This document shows positions 25,608 to 33,952 of a stretch of DNA of 64,000 bases, in pieces. How positions within the stretch are numbered: the first letter of the stretch is position 1; every line of letters begins with the position of its first letter. The notes beneath the pieces are model-generated. The model did not search any database. It was not told the origin of the DNA and saw only the letters and a list, made by a program, of their open reading frames with translations. A program made the translations under genes and the position numbers. This DNA is from CAYNZP01 sp964401835 (GTDB lineage: Bacteria; Planctomycetota; Phycisphaerae; SM23-33), in contig CAYNZP010000003.1 of the NCBI GenBank assembly GCA_964401835.1, forward strand, positions 1-64,000, given 5' to 3'.

Positions 25608-25880
25608 GGATTCCGGATACCAAAATGCCGGCCACAGGCTCCGGGCTTCCGGCTACGTTTTTACGCATATTCATTTGTCAAATTTCATGCTCCGAAGCGC
25701 ATAAACGCGCTCCATATTACTTGCGATGACCACGATTTTTCACGCAAAGCGGTAACGAAAAATGGAATGCCCCGTCCTAAACCCCGGCCGGAAATAGAAA
25801 AGAAAATTTTGGTTTTTTTTGAAAGAAATATTCCCCGCGAGCAAAAGATTTGCTCTACCTACCGGTCAAGGCTGCGTCTG

Positions 25881-26702
25881 TTAATGTATGTATTGTGTTC
25901 GATACCCAAGTTTGCCGCTACGGTACTCAAATATACGGAACGTAGCCTGCCGTCCCCTGTAGCCTGCCACCGGCGATGAAACATATAATGGCACATCGCC
26001 GAGCCAGTGGAGTTCACCGCCGTGAAAGTGGCCGGCAATGACGGCTTTGACGTCGGACGAGTTCATAAGAGCATTCCATTTCTGACGTACTTCTTGAGGC
26101 CAACCCTGATGCATTTCGTTATCGTAGAAAAACTCGACGCTCGGGGTATGGTGCAAGACAATAACGGGCTTACCGGCGGCTTCGATCAAAGATTGCTCCA
26201 CCCAGCCCATTACGTCGAGGCCGTTCAATGTGAAACCCTTTGCCAGTGGTTCAGTGTAGACAAACAGGAAGACTATCCCGTTATATTCTTTCTTGTGGCA
26301 AAGAGGGCCGAATCTTTTCTTGAAAATCGTAGCGGTCGCTTGTTCTTTGTTCTGGTCTCTTAGAATGTCATGATTTCCAGGCACAAAATGGATGGGCGCA
26401 GCGAGCTTGCCCATCGTAGAGAGTGTTTCGTCAACCACCGTGCTATTTTCAATCTCATTATTCAGGATGTCACCCGTGTGAACGACAAATTCAATTCTCA
26501 TGGGTAATTTATTAATAGCCTCAACCGTCCTGGCAGCTCGTTCGGTATTGTCCGCATCTCCAAAATGGGTGTCTGTTATTTGTACAAAGTAGAAATGAGT
26601 GGCACGTTGCGTTTCTTCCTTCGAACCAGTTCCGGCCAAGGCCCAAACCATAACAAGCAAACAAGGAATCACTAAAGCGAAAAGGAAGTACCTTTTTTTC
26701 AT
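25881..26702 (-). CDS. Secreted calcineurin-like metallophosphoesterase
   Basis: A 273-residue exported phosphoesterase. The N-terminus (about 1-25) is a signal peptide or membrane anchor. The dinuclear metal motifs are complete: DTHFG (Asp/His, about 44-48), GDIL, GNHD (about 108-111), VLHHTP, and GHFHGG near residue 217. These match class III cyclic-nucleotide phosphodiesterase-like or purple-acid-phosphatase-like proteins. The substrate is unknown. The small membrane protein gene lies 47 bases upstream on the same strand. Confidence 0.88.
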   Translation of the reverse strand: MKKRYFLFALVIPCLLVMVWALAGTGSKEETQRATHFYFVQITDTHFGDADNTERAARTVEAINKLPMRIEFVVHTGDILNNEIENSTVVDETLSTMGKLAAPIHFVPGNHDILRDQNKEQATATIFKKRFGPLCHKKEYNGIVFLFVYTEPLAKGFTLNGLDVMGWVEQSLIEAAGKPVIVLHHTPSVEFFYDNEMHQGWPQEVRQKWNALMNSSDVKAVIAGHFHGGELHWLGDVPLYVSSPVAGYRGRQATFRIFEYRSGKLGYRTQYIH

Positions 26703-26749
26703 GTCAACCCTTTCAAAAGCCGTTATTTACCTCTCCATGCCAGCCCTGC

Positions 26750-27064
26750 TCACTTGCCTCTGACAAAGCAAGCAGTCAAGCTGCCGATTACAAAACCGAT
26801 TGTTGCAAGATACAGGGCAACGAGCGATAAGATGGGAATGATATAGGCCATGGCGTTACATCCGTATATTCCCATTTTCTCAATAGGTATGATGACTGGG
26901 GCAGTGATTCCCCAAACCATGCTATGAACAACTTTGTATGCCTCGCTGCCGTAGGGAACGACCGACTGCAGGGTAAGCAGACCAACAAACCCAACGGGCA
27001 CAATTAGTGCGCCAATAATCCCACGCTTGACCCAGTGTGGCAGTTGTCGTTTTGTTCCAATCAT
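26750..27064 (-). CDS. Small membrane protein, unknown function
   Basis: From ATG 27064 (AGGGGTAG just upstream) the protein is 104 residues; the frame is open to 27094. Two or three hydrophobic helices are visible (about 14-35 and 65-97), with a basic N-terminus. I recognise no family. It lies between lptB and the phosphoesterase on the same strand, and may be translated with the latter. Confidence 0.6.
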   Translation of the reverse strand: MIGTKRQLPHWVKRGIIGALIVPVGFVGLLTLQSVVPYGSEAYKVVHSMVWGITAPVIIPIEKMGIYGCNAMAYIIPILSLVALYLATIGFVIGSLTACFVRGK

Positions 27065-27136
27065 GACTACCCCTATCGCACAGCACGATTTCAAAAATTA
27101 CTATACTGGCTACAGACCACCGGCTACTAATGGTGC

Positions 27137-27877
27137 TTACGCATCGTCGAATTCGTCGCCGCGGAAGGTGTGGCCGAGGTAGGTCTTGCGGACAAGCGGG
27201 TCGGAAACCAAATCCCTGGGATGTCCCTCGCGGAGAACCTTGCCGCTGTCGATGATATAAGAACGGTCAGTAACAGTCAGCGTCTCGCGGACGTTGTGGT
27301 CGGTAAGCAATACGCTGATTCCCCGGTCCTTGAGTGCACGGATTTCGCCCTGGAGGTCTTCGACGGCTATCGGGTCGACGCCACTGAACGGCTCGTCGAG
27401 CAATATCATGGTCGGGTTGGTCACCAGCGCGCGGGCGATTTCCAGCTTTCGCCTCTCACCGCCGGAGAGTGTCCTTGCCATCTGGTCTGCCTGAACGGTC
27501 AGGCCGAACTGATCGAGCAGATGGTCGCACTTTTCGTTGCGAATATTCTTGGCCAGATTCATCGTTTCCATAATCGCCAGAATGTTCTGACGCACTGTAA
27601 GTCTCTGGAAGATACTGGGTTCCTGCGACAGGTAGCCCATCCCCCGCCTTGCACGCTTGTACATCGGCATCTTTGTTACTTCAACGCCGTCGAAGATAAC
27701 CGTGCCCTCATCCGGTGCAACCATGCCGATAGTCATGCGGAAGGTCGTTGTCTTGCCGGCCCCATTTCTGCCCAGCAGGCCGACGATTTCACCCTGCTCG
27801 ACCCGGATGGAAACCTCATTCACCACGGCCCGGCCGGAATATCTCTTTATCAGATTCTTGGTCTCAAGAAGTATCAT
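27137..27877 (-). CDS. lptB: LPS export ABC transporter ATP-binding protein
   Basis: LptB is the ATPase driving the LptFG-C complex that extracts lipopolysaccharide from the inner membrane. This 246-residue protein (start ATG 27877; a TTG four codons earlier is possible) has Walker A GRNGAGKTT, the Q-loop region YLSQEPSIFQRL, signature LSGGERRKLEIAR, Walker B MILLDEPFSGVD and the H-loop DHNVRET. These LptB-type features (GYLSQE, DEPFAGVDP-like) support this assignment over a generic ABC ATPase. It implies an outer membrane with LPS or a related glycolipid. The LptF/G partners are not in the window. Confidence 0.9.
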   Translation of the reverse strand: MILLETKNLIKRYSGRAVVNEVSIRVEQGEIVGLLGRNGAGKTTTFRMTIGMVAPDEGTVIFDGVEVTKMPMYKRARRGMGYLSQEPSIFQRLTVRQNILAIMETMNLAKNIRNEKCDHLLDQFGLTVQADQMARTLSGGERRKLEIARALVTNPTMILLDEPFSGVDPIAVEDLQGEIRALKDRGISVLLTDHNVRETLTVTDRSYIIDSGKVLREGHPRDLVSDPLVRKTYLGHTFRGDEFDDA

Positions 27878-27889
27878 TTGCTTTTCCAA

Positions 27890-28264
27890 ATGCTAATGCA
27901 AAAACCATGAAAAATTGTGGATAGTTTGTGGAAAACAGGCCACATGGCCGTTTTACGTCATTTCCGCAAAACCCGACAACAATCCTATGGGATTTTCTCT
28001 TAAGCGACCATAGGCATTGTTATCAGAATATACCGCTTACATAAAAATGCTTAAAATCCTTAAAATAAGGACTTTCTCAAAACAACATCTCTCTGCCAGA
28101 CACCAAACAGGCTGCTAATTTGCAGTCAATTGCCCAAAATGGCTTATTACCTGACAAACTTATCCAGATTTAGCTACTGTGTACAGAATGTGGATAATTC
28201 TGCCTCTTGCTACTCAGCCCTCAGCGGCCGAGTTAAGTTGAAAACCGCCAAAGTAGCGAAAAAC
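27890..28264. other. Intergenic gap between lepB and lptB
   Basis: No gene is supported in about 375 bases. The gap is AT-rich, with a small palindrome (TCCTTA-AAA-TAAGGA) near 28055. It should hold the minus-strand lptB promoter, but no convincing -35/-10 pair was found. Confidence 0.4.
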
Positions 28265-29914
28265 TCACCTGACAAGCCGCATCCTACCCACATTCGGGAT
28301 AATCGGCAAGCCCGGCAATATCTTCAGACGAAAACCGGACGGCCAGTAGACGAACATCGCCTTGCCGATAAGGTTGTATTGCGGCACGGTTCCGAGTTTG
28401 TATTGTCGCTGGCCATATTCGTCATAAAGCCGCAGTGTCGGGGCGGCCTTGCTCCAGCCACGCCCGTCGAGGCTCTGCGGGCTGTTATCGCCCAAGACGA
28501 AATATTCATTCAAGTCCGGGTTGTCTTCATTCTTACGCAGAACGATCGGGTTGCCCGTTGTGCCCCATCCAGGCGCAGAGCCGTTAACTATCCCGCCGTC
28601 TCTAGCGTAGTCGTAAAGCGGATTGCTGCCCTGCGGGTCATACCTACGGAGGTTTTCGATTGTTGACGAGGTGTAGTAGACATCCCGCATCAATCTAACA
28701 TGCAAAAGTTCGCTCGGACCGCCGGCAGCTGCGATTTTGACCTCCGGCTGCGGAATCACCGTCAGAGGCACCTGGGCCAAGCGGGTTTTTATGGTTTGGT
28801 AATTCAGCGGATACTCATCGGTAACCTCTATCACCGGCTTTTCGTCAAGCCAGAGAGCTATGCTGAAATCCAGGTTGGTCAGCGCGATGTCATATGCTTT
28901 TTCCGGCTTGAGAGGCGGGAACTTTTTTTTCCATTTCTTGATCGTGCCGTCGGAAGCCGTGCAGAGAATCTCAGCCGAACCGTCATTGGACAATTTGGCA
29001 GTAAATAGATTTTCCAGACTGCTCAACGTCAGACTTATCGAGCCGGCCTGGGCCTTGGGGATGTAGACCATGGAAAGCTTCAGGTCGCTGCATATGTCCA
29101 GATCTTCGTCGATAGAGGGAGATTCGTTTAATTTCGAGTTATAACCGTAGTGAGGCAGGAATGTGTCTCTGCTGGCCGAGAACATCAACTCGCCTGCGGG
29201 GTCTTCGCTACCACCCTTGAAGATAAATTTGCGGCCCTGATTGGCGGTCAAATCCCAATTTCCCGCTCCCCCAGCCGCTACCCATCTCGGAGGTTTTACG
29301 CCCCTTCGCTTGAGCATTTCCATGTCAGGCTGGTAGTCATTGTCATAGACAATCTGCCACATGGCGTTCTGGGCCTTGGTGGGTTTGCGGCGAATCTTGA
29401 TATCATCGGAATGAGAATTCTTGACGAAAATGTCGCCGTGGACAACTTCGATAGTCTCGCCGGGCAGCCCGATGAGGCGTTTTATGTAATTCTCGCGGTT
29501 GTTTTGTGGATTGCGAAATACAACCACATCCCAGGGCTGCGGCGAGGAAAACTGGTAGAGATATTTCAACACCAGCACCCTGTCGCCACCGCCGATATAA
29601 TTCCTGTATGGATAGGCGTAGCCGCATTGCGGGCAATCCGCCCCTGTCGGCAAGTGTCCGACATCCCTGTCTCGCCTTGGCTGGCCGGGCCTTTCCCGCG
29701 GCATACCATAGGCGTATTCATACCCACACGCCGGGCACTGCAGATCCCAATGCTCACCGAACAGCCGCGGAGCCATCGAGCCGGTTGGAATTATAAATGC
29801 CTCGAGAATGAACGCTCTCAGAACAAACGCCAGAACGATAGCGATCCAGACGCTTTCAACCGTGTCCCGCACGAATTTAAGTTCACGTTGAGTTTTATCA
29901 GTGCTTTTAGCCAT
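28265..29914 (-). CDS. lepB: Signal peptidase I with zinc-ribbon and large beta insertion
   Basis: LepB cleaves signal peptides at the membrane. From ATG 29914 (TTG 29926 is an alternative) it has 549 residues, about twice the usual length. One membrane helix (about 17-38) precedes the catalytic Ser46 in PTGSMAP; the general base is Lys145 in YIKRLIGLPGETIE, and the last motif is NEYFVLGDNSPQSLDGRGW near residues 471-489. Between Ser and Lys lies a zinc-ribbon with CPAC (60-63) and CPQC (94-97). Between the Lys motif and the C-terminal motif lies an insertion of roughly 300 residues, beta-rich, possibly LamG-like. All catalytic residues are kept. Similar enlarged LepB forms occur in planctomycetes. 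Confidence 0.9.
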   Translation of the reverse strand: MAKSTDKTQRELKFVRDTVESVWIAIVLAFVLRAFILEAFIIPTGSMAPRLFGEHWDLQCPACGYEYAYGMPRERPGQPRRDRDVGHLPTGADCPQCGYAYPYRNYIGGGDRVLVLKYLYQFSSPQPWDVVVFRNPQNNRENYIKRLIGLPGETIEVVHGDIFVKNSHSDDIKIRRKPTKAQNAMWQIVYDNDYQPDMEMLKRRGVKPPRWVAAGGAGNWDLTANQGRKFIFKGGSEDPAGELMFSASRDTFLPHYGYNSKLNESPSIDEDLDICSDLKLSMVYIPKAQAGSISLTLSSLENLFTAKLSNDGSAEILCTASDGTIKKWKKKFPPLKPEKAYDIALTNLDFSIALWLDEKPVIEVTDEYPLNYQTIKTRLAQVPLTVIPQPEVKIAAAGGPSELLHVRLMRDVYYTSSTIENLRRYDPQGSNPLYDYARDGGIVNGSAPGWGTTGNPIVLRKNEDNPDLNEYFVLGDNSPQSLDGRGWSKAAPTLRLYDEYGQRQYKLGTVPQYNLIGKAMFVYWPSGFRLKILPGLPIIPNVGRMRLVR

Positions 29915-30044
29915 TTGAACTGACAAAAATATCCGCTATTCACTCTCAGGCCAAGGGTTAAACCCGAAAAATCCACAAGTAAATTCATCCTGTAAGCCCT
30001 CGCCTGTTGACCTGCCAAAGCGAACCTGATAAGAATTGTCCTAC

Positions 30045-30050
30045 AAGGAG
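30045..30050 (+). promoter_or_regulatory. Ribosome-binding site fixing the pyrE start
   Basis: AAGGAG sits 6 bases before ATG 30057, so translation begins MAAMEKTEL and not at the TTG further upstream (30036). Confidence 0.8.
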
Positions 30051-30056
30051 ATTTTA

Positions 30057-30581
30057 ATGGCGGCTATGGAAAAGACGGAACTGGCAAAACGAATCAAAGA
30101 AGTAGCCTATCTCGAGGGCGATTTTGTCCTTCGCAGTGGCAAGCGCAGCAAATATTACATGGATAAATATCTTTTCGAAACCCAGCCGGAAATCCTGGCT
30201 GAGCTGGGCCGACGCCTGGCAGAGTATGCAGAAGATGCCGACGTAATCGCGGGGCCCGAACTGGGTGCGGTGGCGTTGGCGGCTGCGACATCGATGGCCT
30301 GCGGAAAACCATTCGCCCTTGTCCGAAAAGCAACCAAGGATTACGCAACAGGCAAGCTTATCGAAGGCACTGACGTTGTCGGCAAGCGGGTTCTGCTTGT
30401 CGAAGATATCGGTACTACTGCAGGAGCTGCACTGGAAGCCGCTAAGACAATAACGCAGGCCGGAGCTCAAATCACACGCATGGTGTTCGTGATAGACCGC
30501 ATGGAAGGCGCAAGAGAAAACGTCGAAGCCGCGGGCTATAAATTCGATTCGATTCTGACCAAGGAAGACTTAGGAATTTAA
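30057..30581 (+). CDS. pyrE: Orotate phosphoribosyltransferase
   Basis: PyrE joins orotate to PRPP to make OMP in pyrimidine synthesis. The 174-residue protein (start ATG 30057) shows the substrate loop LRSGKRSKYYMDKY, the conserved VIAGPELGAV, the catalytic-loop lysines ALVRKATKDYATG, and the PRPP-binding VLLVEDIGTTAGA. Length is at the short end of normal. It overlaps the convergent gmhA gene by 4 bases, so their ends are interlocked. Confidence 0.95.
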   Translation: MAAMEKTELAKRIKEVAYLEGDFVLRSGKRSKYYMDKYLFETQPEILAELGRRLAEYAEDADVIAGPELGAVALAAATSMACGKPFALVRKATKDYATGKLIEGTDVVGKRVLLVEDIGTTAGAALEAAKTITQAGAQITRMVFVIDRMEGARENVEAAGYKFDSILTKEDLGI

Positions 30582-31159
30582 TTATCTTCCTCAGCTGCTA
30601 TCGCGTTTTCCACAAGCTCACAGATGATGTGATAAACGGTCATGTGCCCCTGCTGAACGTATGGCGTGTGCTTAGACGGAACGTCGAGCAGCACATCAGC
30701 CACCTCAGCGCACTTTCCGCCACCTTCGCCGGTGAAAGCTATCGTCTTCATGCCGATTTCTTTCGCTTTTTCCAGGGCGGCTATAACATTGGCAGAATTT
30801 CCGGAAGTTGTAAGTCCTACCGCGACGTCACCGGCGCAGCCGTTGGCGATTATCGCACGGGAAAAAACTTCTTCGTAGGCATAATCATTTGCAACACACG
30901 TAAGGACGGAAGTATCTGTGGAAAGCGCCTGGGCCTTGAGGGGGCGACGTTCTTTCAAAAATCGACCGACCATCTCGCCAGCGATGTGCTGGGCGTCGGC
31001 AGCTGAACCGCCATTACCGAAAAGCAAAAGGCCCCCGCCCGCTTTGTAACAATCTACAATCATATCAGCGGCAGCAGCGATTCGACCGCCAAGATGCTCT
31101 TCGAGCTTGTTCATGACATCGACGGATTCAATCAGGCGCTTATGAATAATGTTTTCCAT
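30578..31159 (-). CDS. gmhA: Phosphoheptose isomerase (SIS domain)
   Basis: GmhA converts sedoheptulose-7-phosphate to D-glycero-D-manno-heptose-7-phosphate, the first step to LPS-core heptose. The 193-residue protein from ATG 31159 (GGAG 8 bases upstream) has the SIS motif LLFGNGGSAADAQHIAGE, followed by STDTSVLTCVANDY and TTSGNSANV, all GmhA hallmarks. The longer frame (to 31474) is an unsupported extension. DiaA, a related SIS protein binding DnaA, is an alternative but less likely. It is convergent with pyrE and divergent from the PEP-CTERM protease gene. Confidence 0.9.
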   Translation of the reverse strand: MENIIHKRLIESVDVMNKLEEHLGGRIAAAADMIVDCYKAGGGLLLFGNGGSAADAQHIAGEMVGRFLKERRPLKAQALSTDTSVLTCVANDYAYEEVFSRAIIANGCAGDVAVGLTTSGNSANVIAALEKAKEIGMKTIAFTGEGGGKCAEVADVLLDVPSKHTPYVQQGHMTVYHIICELVENAIAAEEDN

Positions 31160-31416
31160 TGAAAATACTCCATAAAAAATGGTTTCCAACACCCGGCATG
31201 ATAAACATTTATGCCTGCACTGCAAATTGTTAATCGCCTTTTTACCTGCTTTAGACCGACACGGCCCACTTTTTGAACCTTTACAAAATTGGCCATTGGC
31301 AGTATTATATCGTAAGCTCAAGTGCTTGGTTGTTAACAGTTTCGGCTCATTTTGCTCAATTTCTAAATGAGAGGTTTTGAGTTTTAAGCTTAGCGTTTGC
31401 TCGTGGAGGAGAGTCT

Positions 31417-32271
31417 GTGATAAATGCAACAAATAATGCTCGTAGGATTTCTTTTTTATTCTTTTACGTTTCATGCCTTTTCATAACTGTCCCTGCTTTC
31501 GGCATTATCGTTGGCAATGAAGATCCAGGAGATTTCACCGGCGACTGGGCCGGGATGAACTGGGACTATGTTTATAACTGGAATGGATCGTCAGCTGTTG
31601 CCGTTGACCCTTACTGGATGATAACGGCAGCGCACGTCGCGGATGACAGAGGCGGAGAAGTCGGCTCTACCATAGACATAGGTGGATCAACTTATACCCT
31701 GCAGGAAATACTCTATCATGAAGCAACCAGCGGAAACCCAGCCGACCTTGCACTGCTGCGTTTTGACAAAGCCTTGCCAGGATACTATGAACTTTACGAT
31801 GGCACTTTCCCGACATTTCCACCAAGAAAGAAGTTGGATGTGATTTTAGTAGGTTATGGTGTAACCGGAGTCGACAACGGCAGCTACTTTACGTGGACAA
31901 TCGGCACCGAAGGCACGGAAAGATGGGGAACCAACACAATCGATGGTGAAGGGATTGTCAATTCTAATGGATTTTCCTCTCAGGCGATTGTCTTTGATTA
32001 TGATAGCGGAGAAACTGATTATGAAGCCGGTTTTGGTGAGCACGACTCCGGCGGCGGAACATTCGTAAATGAAGATGGCATATGGAAACTCGCTGGAGTC
32101 AATGCATATGTCAGCACAAACGGAATTGATGGCCAATATAATGAAGGCTTATCCATTTCAGTACCGGCCTATAACAGCTGGATTACTTCAAACGTACCCG
32201 AACCGGCAACGCTGTCTTTTCTGGCAATGGTAGGAGTAGCATTGATCGCAAAACGACAAAAGCTCGCTTAA
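31417..32271 (+). CDS. Trypsin-like serine protease with PEP-CTERM tail
   Basis: A 284-residue exported chymotrypsin-fold (S1) protease. The start is GTG 31417, with GGAGGAGAG upstream. A signal peptide (about 10-29) is followed by a catalytic triad that can be read directly: His73 (ITAAHVAD), Asp110 (PADLALLRFD) and Ser211 (HDSGGG, where GDSGG is standard). A PEP-CTERM signal (VPEPAT at 260-265, hydrophobic helix, KRQKLA end) closes the protein. The protease domain would therefore be exported and anchored or processed by exosortase. The aspartate and serine contexts are slightly off the norm, but the catalytic residues are intact. No inhibitor or partner gene is adjacent. Confidence 0.85.
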   Translation: MINATNNARRISFLFFYVSCLFITVPAFGIIVGNEDPGDFTGDWAGMNWDYVYNWNGSSAVAVDPYWMITAAHVADDRGGEVGSTIDIGGSTYTLQEILYHEATSGNPADLALLRFDKALPGYYELYDGTFPTFPPRKKLDVILVGYGVTGVDNGSYFTWTIGTEGTERWGTNTIDGEGIVNSNGFSSQAIVFDYDSGETDYEAGFGEHDSGGGTFVNEDGIWKLAGVNAYVSTNGIDGQYNEGLSISVPAYNSWITSNVPEPATLSFLAMVGVALIAKRQKLA

Positions 32272-32291
32272 CAACCAACAAAAGAAATCAC

Positions 32292-32322
32292 AAAAGCGCA
32301 GCGACTTCGTTGCGCTTTTTTT
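32292..32322 (+). terminator. Terminator after the PEP-CTERM protease
   Basis: AAAGCGCA pairs with TGCGCTTT (stem extended by CG/CG) and is followed by a run of seven T. Confidence 0.85.
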
Positions 32323-32398
32323 ATAGCAAACCGGCAATAGAAACTCGCACTTATATGCCGATATCACTTTTATCGGATATATAATTCCAGGGGCAATA

Positions 32399-32896
32399 AT
32401 GACTGAAGAAAAGAAAGCACAACCCGGCGAGACTCAAAGCAAAAACGCGGCAGATCACAGGATTAAAGTTATTTTCGTTGTAATTTTAATCGCTGCCGGC
32501 TTTGCTATTTATATGATGCAGCACAAAGGCCTGAAGCTCAAAGGCTGGAACACAAGTATAGACAAAGCCTTGGTCCAGGCAAAGACCGAAAGGCGAAAGG
32601 TCCTGGTCTTATTTGTTTCGGATTCGCCCAGCAGCACCGCCCGCCGTATCACCACCACAACCCTGGCCGTAAAGCAAAACAGGCAAGCCATCGAAAAGGG
32701 TAAATTCATAAAGGTTCTTATAGAAATAGATTCGCCAAATTCCGAATTGGCGACCCGTTTTAAAATCAAGCAGTTTCCGACAATGTTGATCCTCAGCCGC
32801 TACGGACGAGAACTTAACCGCCGTGAAGGTTTCATAGGTGAAGTGCCATTTAGAGATGGTTTCCTAGACCTCACCGATGTCCAAAAGCCCCAATAG
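32399..32896 (+). CDS. Membrane-anchored thioredoxin-like protein lacking the CxxC motif
   Basis: A 165-residue protein with one N-terminal membrane helix (about 23-40) and a thioredoxin-like domain (about 48-155). The strand KVLVLFVSDSPSSTARR occupies the place of the active-site loop but has no cysteines. The cis-proline motif QFPTML and the last strand ILSRYGRELNRREGF are kept. The fold is therefore probably intact but redox-inactive, perhaps a chaperone- or assembly-type role. It follows the protease gene by about 130 bases beyond a terminator. Confidence 0.75.
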   Translation: MTEEKKAQPGETQSKNAADHRIKVIFVVILIAAGFAIYMMQHKGLKLKGWNTSIDKALVQAKTERRKVLVLFVSDSPSSTARRITTTTLAVKQNRQAIEKGKFIKVLIEIDSPNSELATRFKIKQFPTMLILSRYGRELNRREGFIGEVPFRDGFLDLTDVQKPQ

Positions 32897-32911
32897 ACTA
32901 TTTCAGAAAGA

Positions 32912-33952
32912 TCAGAAGAAGAGCTTGGCGAGTTTAAGAATCCCCTGCTTCCATGGAACGCGGTGAGATATCCCGCTTGAATTTTTGATGCTTTCGAGAT
33001 TCTCCAGATACCATTCGTAATTGCGTATCAATGCGTCCTTATTGGAATACTTCGGAGCGAATCCGAGTACTTTCTGTGCCTTTTCAATCGAAACGAATGA
33101 GTCCGTTGATGCGGTTGCATAGACCCATGCGTACAGAGGTGAGAGCTTGAGGAATTCCAATATCGTCAGTAAACACACGATAGGCCCTGCCGGCAGGGCT
33201 TTGATCTTCTTGCCGAATCCGGCGTAATCGAGCACGGACTGGAAGTCTTCCCGCATGGTCGAATACTCAGCTGCACCTATATTGAAGGTGTCGTTTACAG
33301 TTTCTTTATCGAGTGTTGCTGCCAGATAGATAGCCTCACAAAGGTCTTCCACATCCAGCAATTGATATCTATTATTCCCACTGCCAATCATCGGGAAGCC
33401 ATGGCCATCTTTCGCCCAGTCGTAAAACAGGGCGAAAACGCCAAGTCTCTCCGGTCCGATAAAAGACTTCGGCCTCAATATCGGAACACACATCCCCTGC
33501 TGGCGATATTCAAGACAGACCTGCTCAGCCTTTACCTTGGCCTGACCATACGGACCGACACCATCGAGTTTGTCATCTTCAAATAGCGGGTGATGGTCCG
33601 GCACGCCGTACACAGCGGTCGATGAAACGTGAACCACTCTCCCGACATTGTTCTGCCGGGCTGCTTCAAGGACATTCCTCGTACCGTCAATATCCGTAGA
33701 AAGAATGTCCTCGGCTTTGTACAAAGGCAGCGCAGCTGCGCAATGAACGACAATATCCGCACCTTCGATCGCCTCGGACACTTTGCCCGAATCACGGATA
33801 TCCCCTTTGATTATCCTTACCCTGTCTTTCACGTCGGCGTAATCAAATTCGGAAAAATCGAGGCTGGTTACATCCTGGCTGCGGTCAAGGAGGTAACGAA
33901 TTAGGTTAATACCGAGAAAGCCCGCTCCGCCTGTTACAAGAAATCTGCTCAT
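32912..33952 (-). CDS. NAD-dependent epimerase/dehydratase (extended SDR)
   Basis: A 346-residue sugar-nucleotide SDR. The N-terminal Rossmann motif TGGAGFLGINLIRYL (7-21) binds NAD, and STAVYGVP and YGQAK hold the catalytic Ser and Tyr-x3-Lys (around 107-139, YGQAK). It resembles UDP-glucose 4-epimerase or dTDP-glucose-dehydratase-like enzymes, although the specific sugar cannot be read. It overlaps the upstream prenyltransferase gene by 4 bases (ATGA), so the two are translationally coupled. Confidence 0.85.
   Translation of the reverse strand: MSRFLVTGGAGFLGINLIRYLLDRSQDVTSLDFSEFDYADVKDRVRIIKGDIRDSGKVSEAIEGADIVVHCAAALPLYKAEDILSTDIDGTRNVLEAARQNNVGRVVHVSSTAVYGVPDHHPLFEDDKLDGVGPYGQAKVKAEQVCLEYRQQGMCVPILRPKSFIGPERLGVFALFYDWAKDGHGFPMIGSGNNRYQLLDVEDLCEAIYLAATLDKETVNDTFNIGAAEYSTMREDFQSVLDYAGFGKKIKALPAGPIVCLLTILEFLKLSPLYAWVYATASTDSFVSIEKAQKVLGFAPKYSNKDALIRNYEWYLENLESIKNSSGISHRVPWKQGILKLAKLFF

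Larger units (their letters stand above)
25356..25880. other. Repeat-rich non-coding interval
   Basis: This 525-base stretch carries the 10-bp tandem repeat (25385-25474) and an inverted-repeat region (25562-25660). I found no supported gene; the + strand frame 25767-25979 overlaps the 3' end of the phosphoesterase and has no coding features. Confidence 0.7.

Noticed and set aside
25767..25979. + strand 70-residue frame
   Set aside because: It overlaps the phosphoesterase 3' end on the other strand and has no start signal or homology-like features.
30578..31474. Long N-terminal extension of the GmhA protein to 31474
   Set aside because: ATG 31159 has a good ribosome-binding site and gives the normal GmhA length; the extension overlaps the promoter and start of the divergent protease gene.
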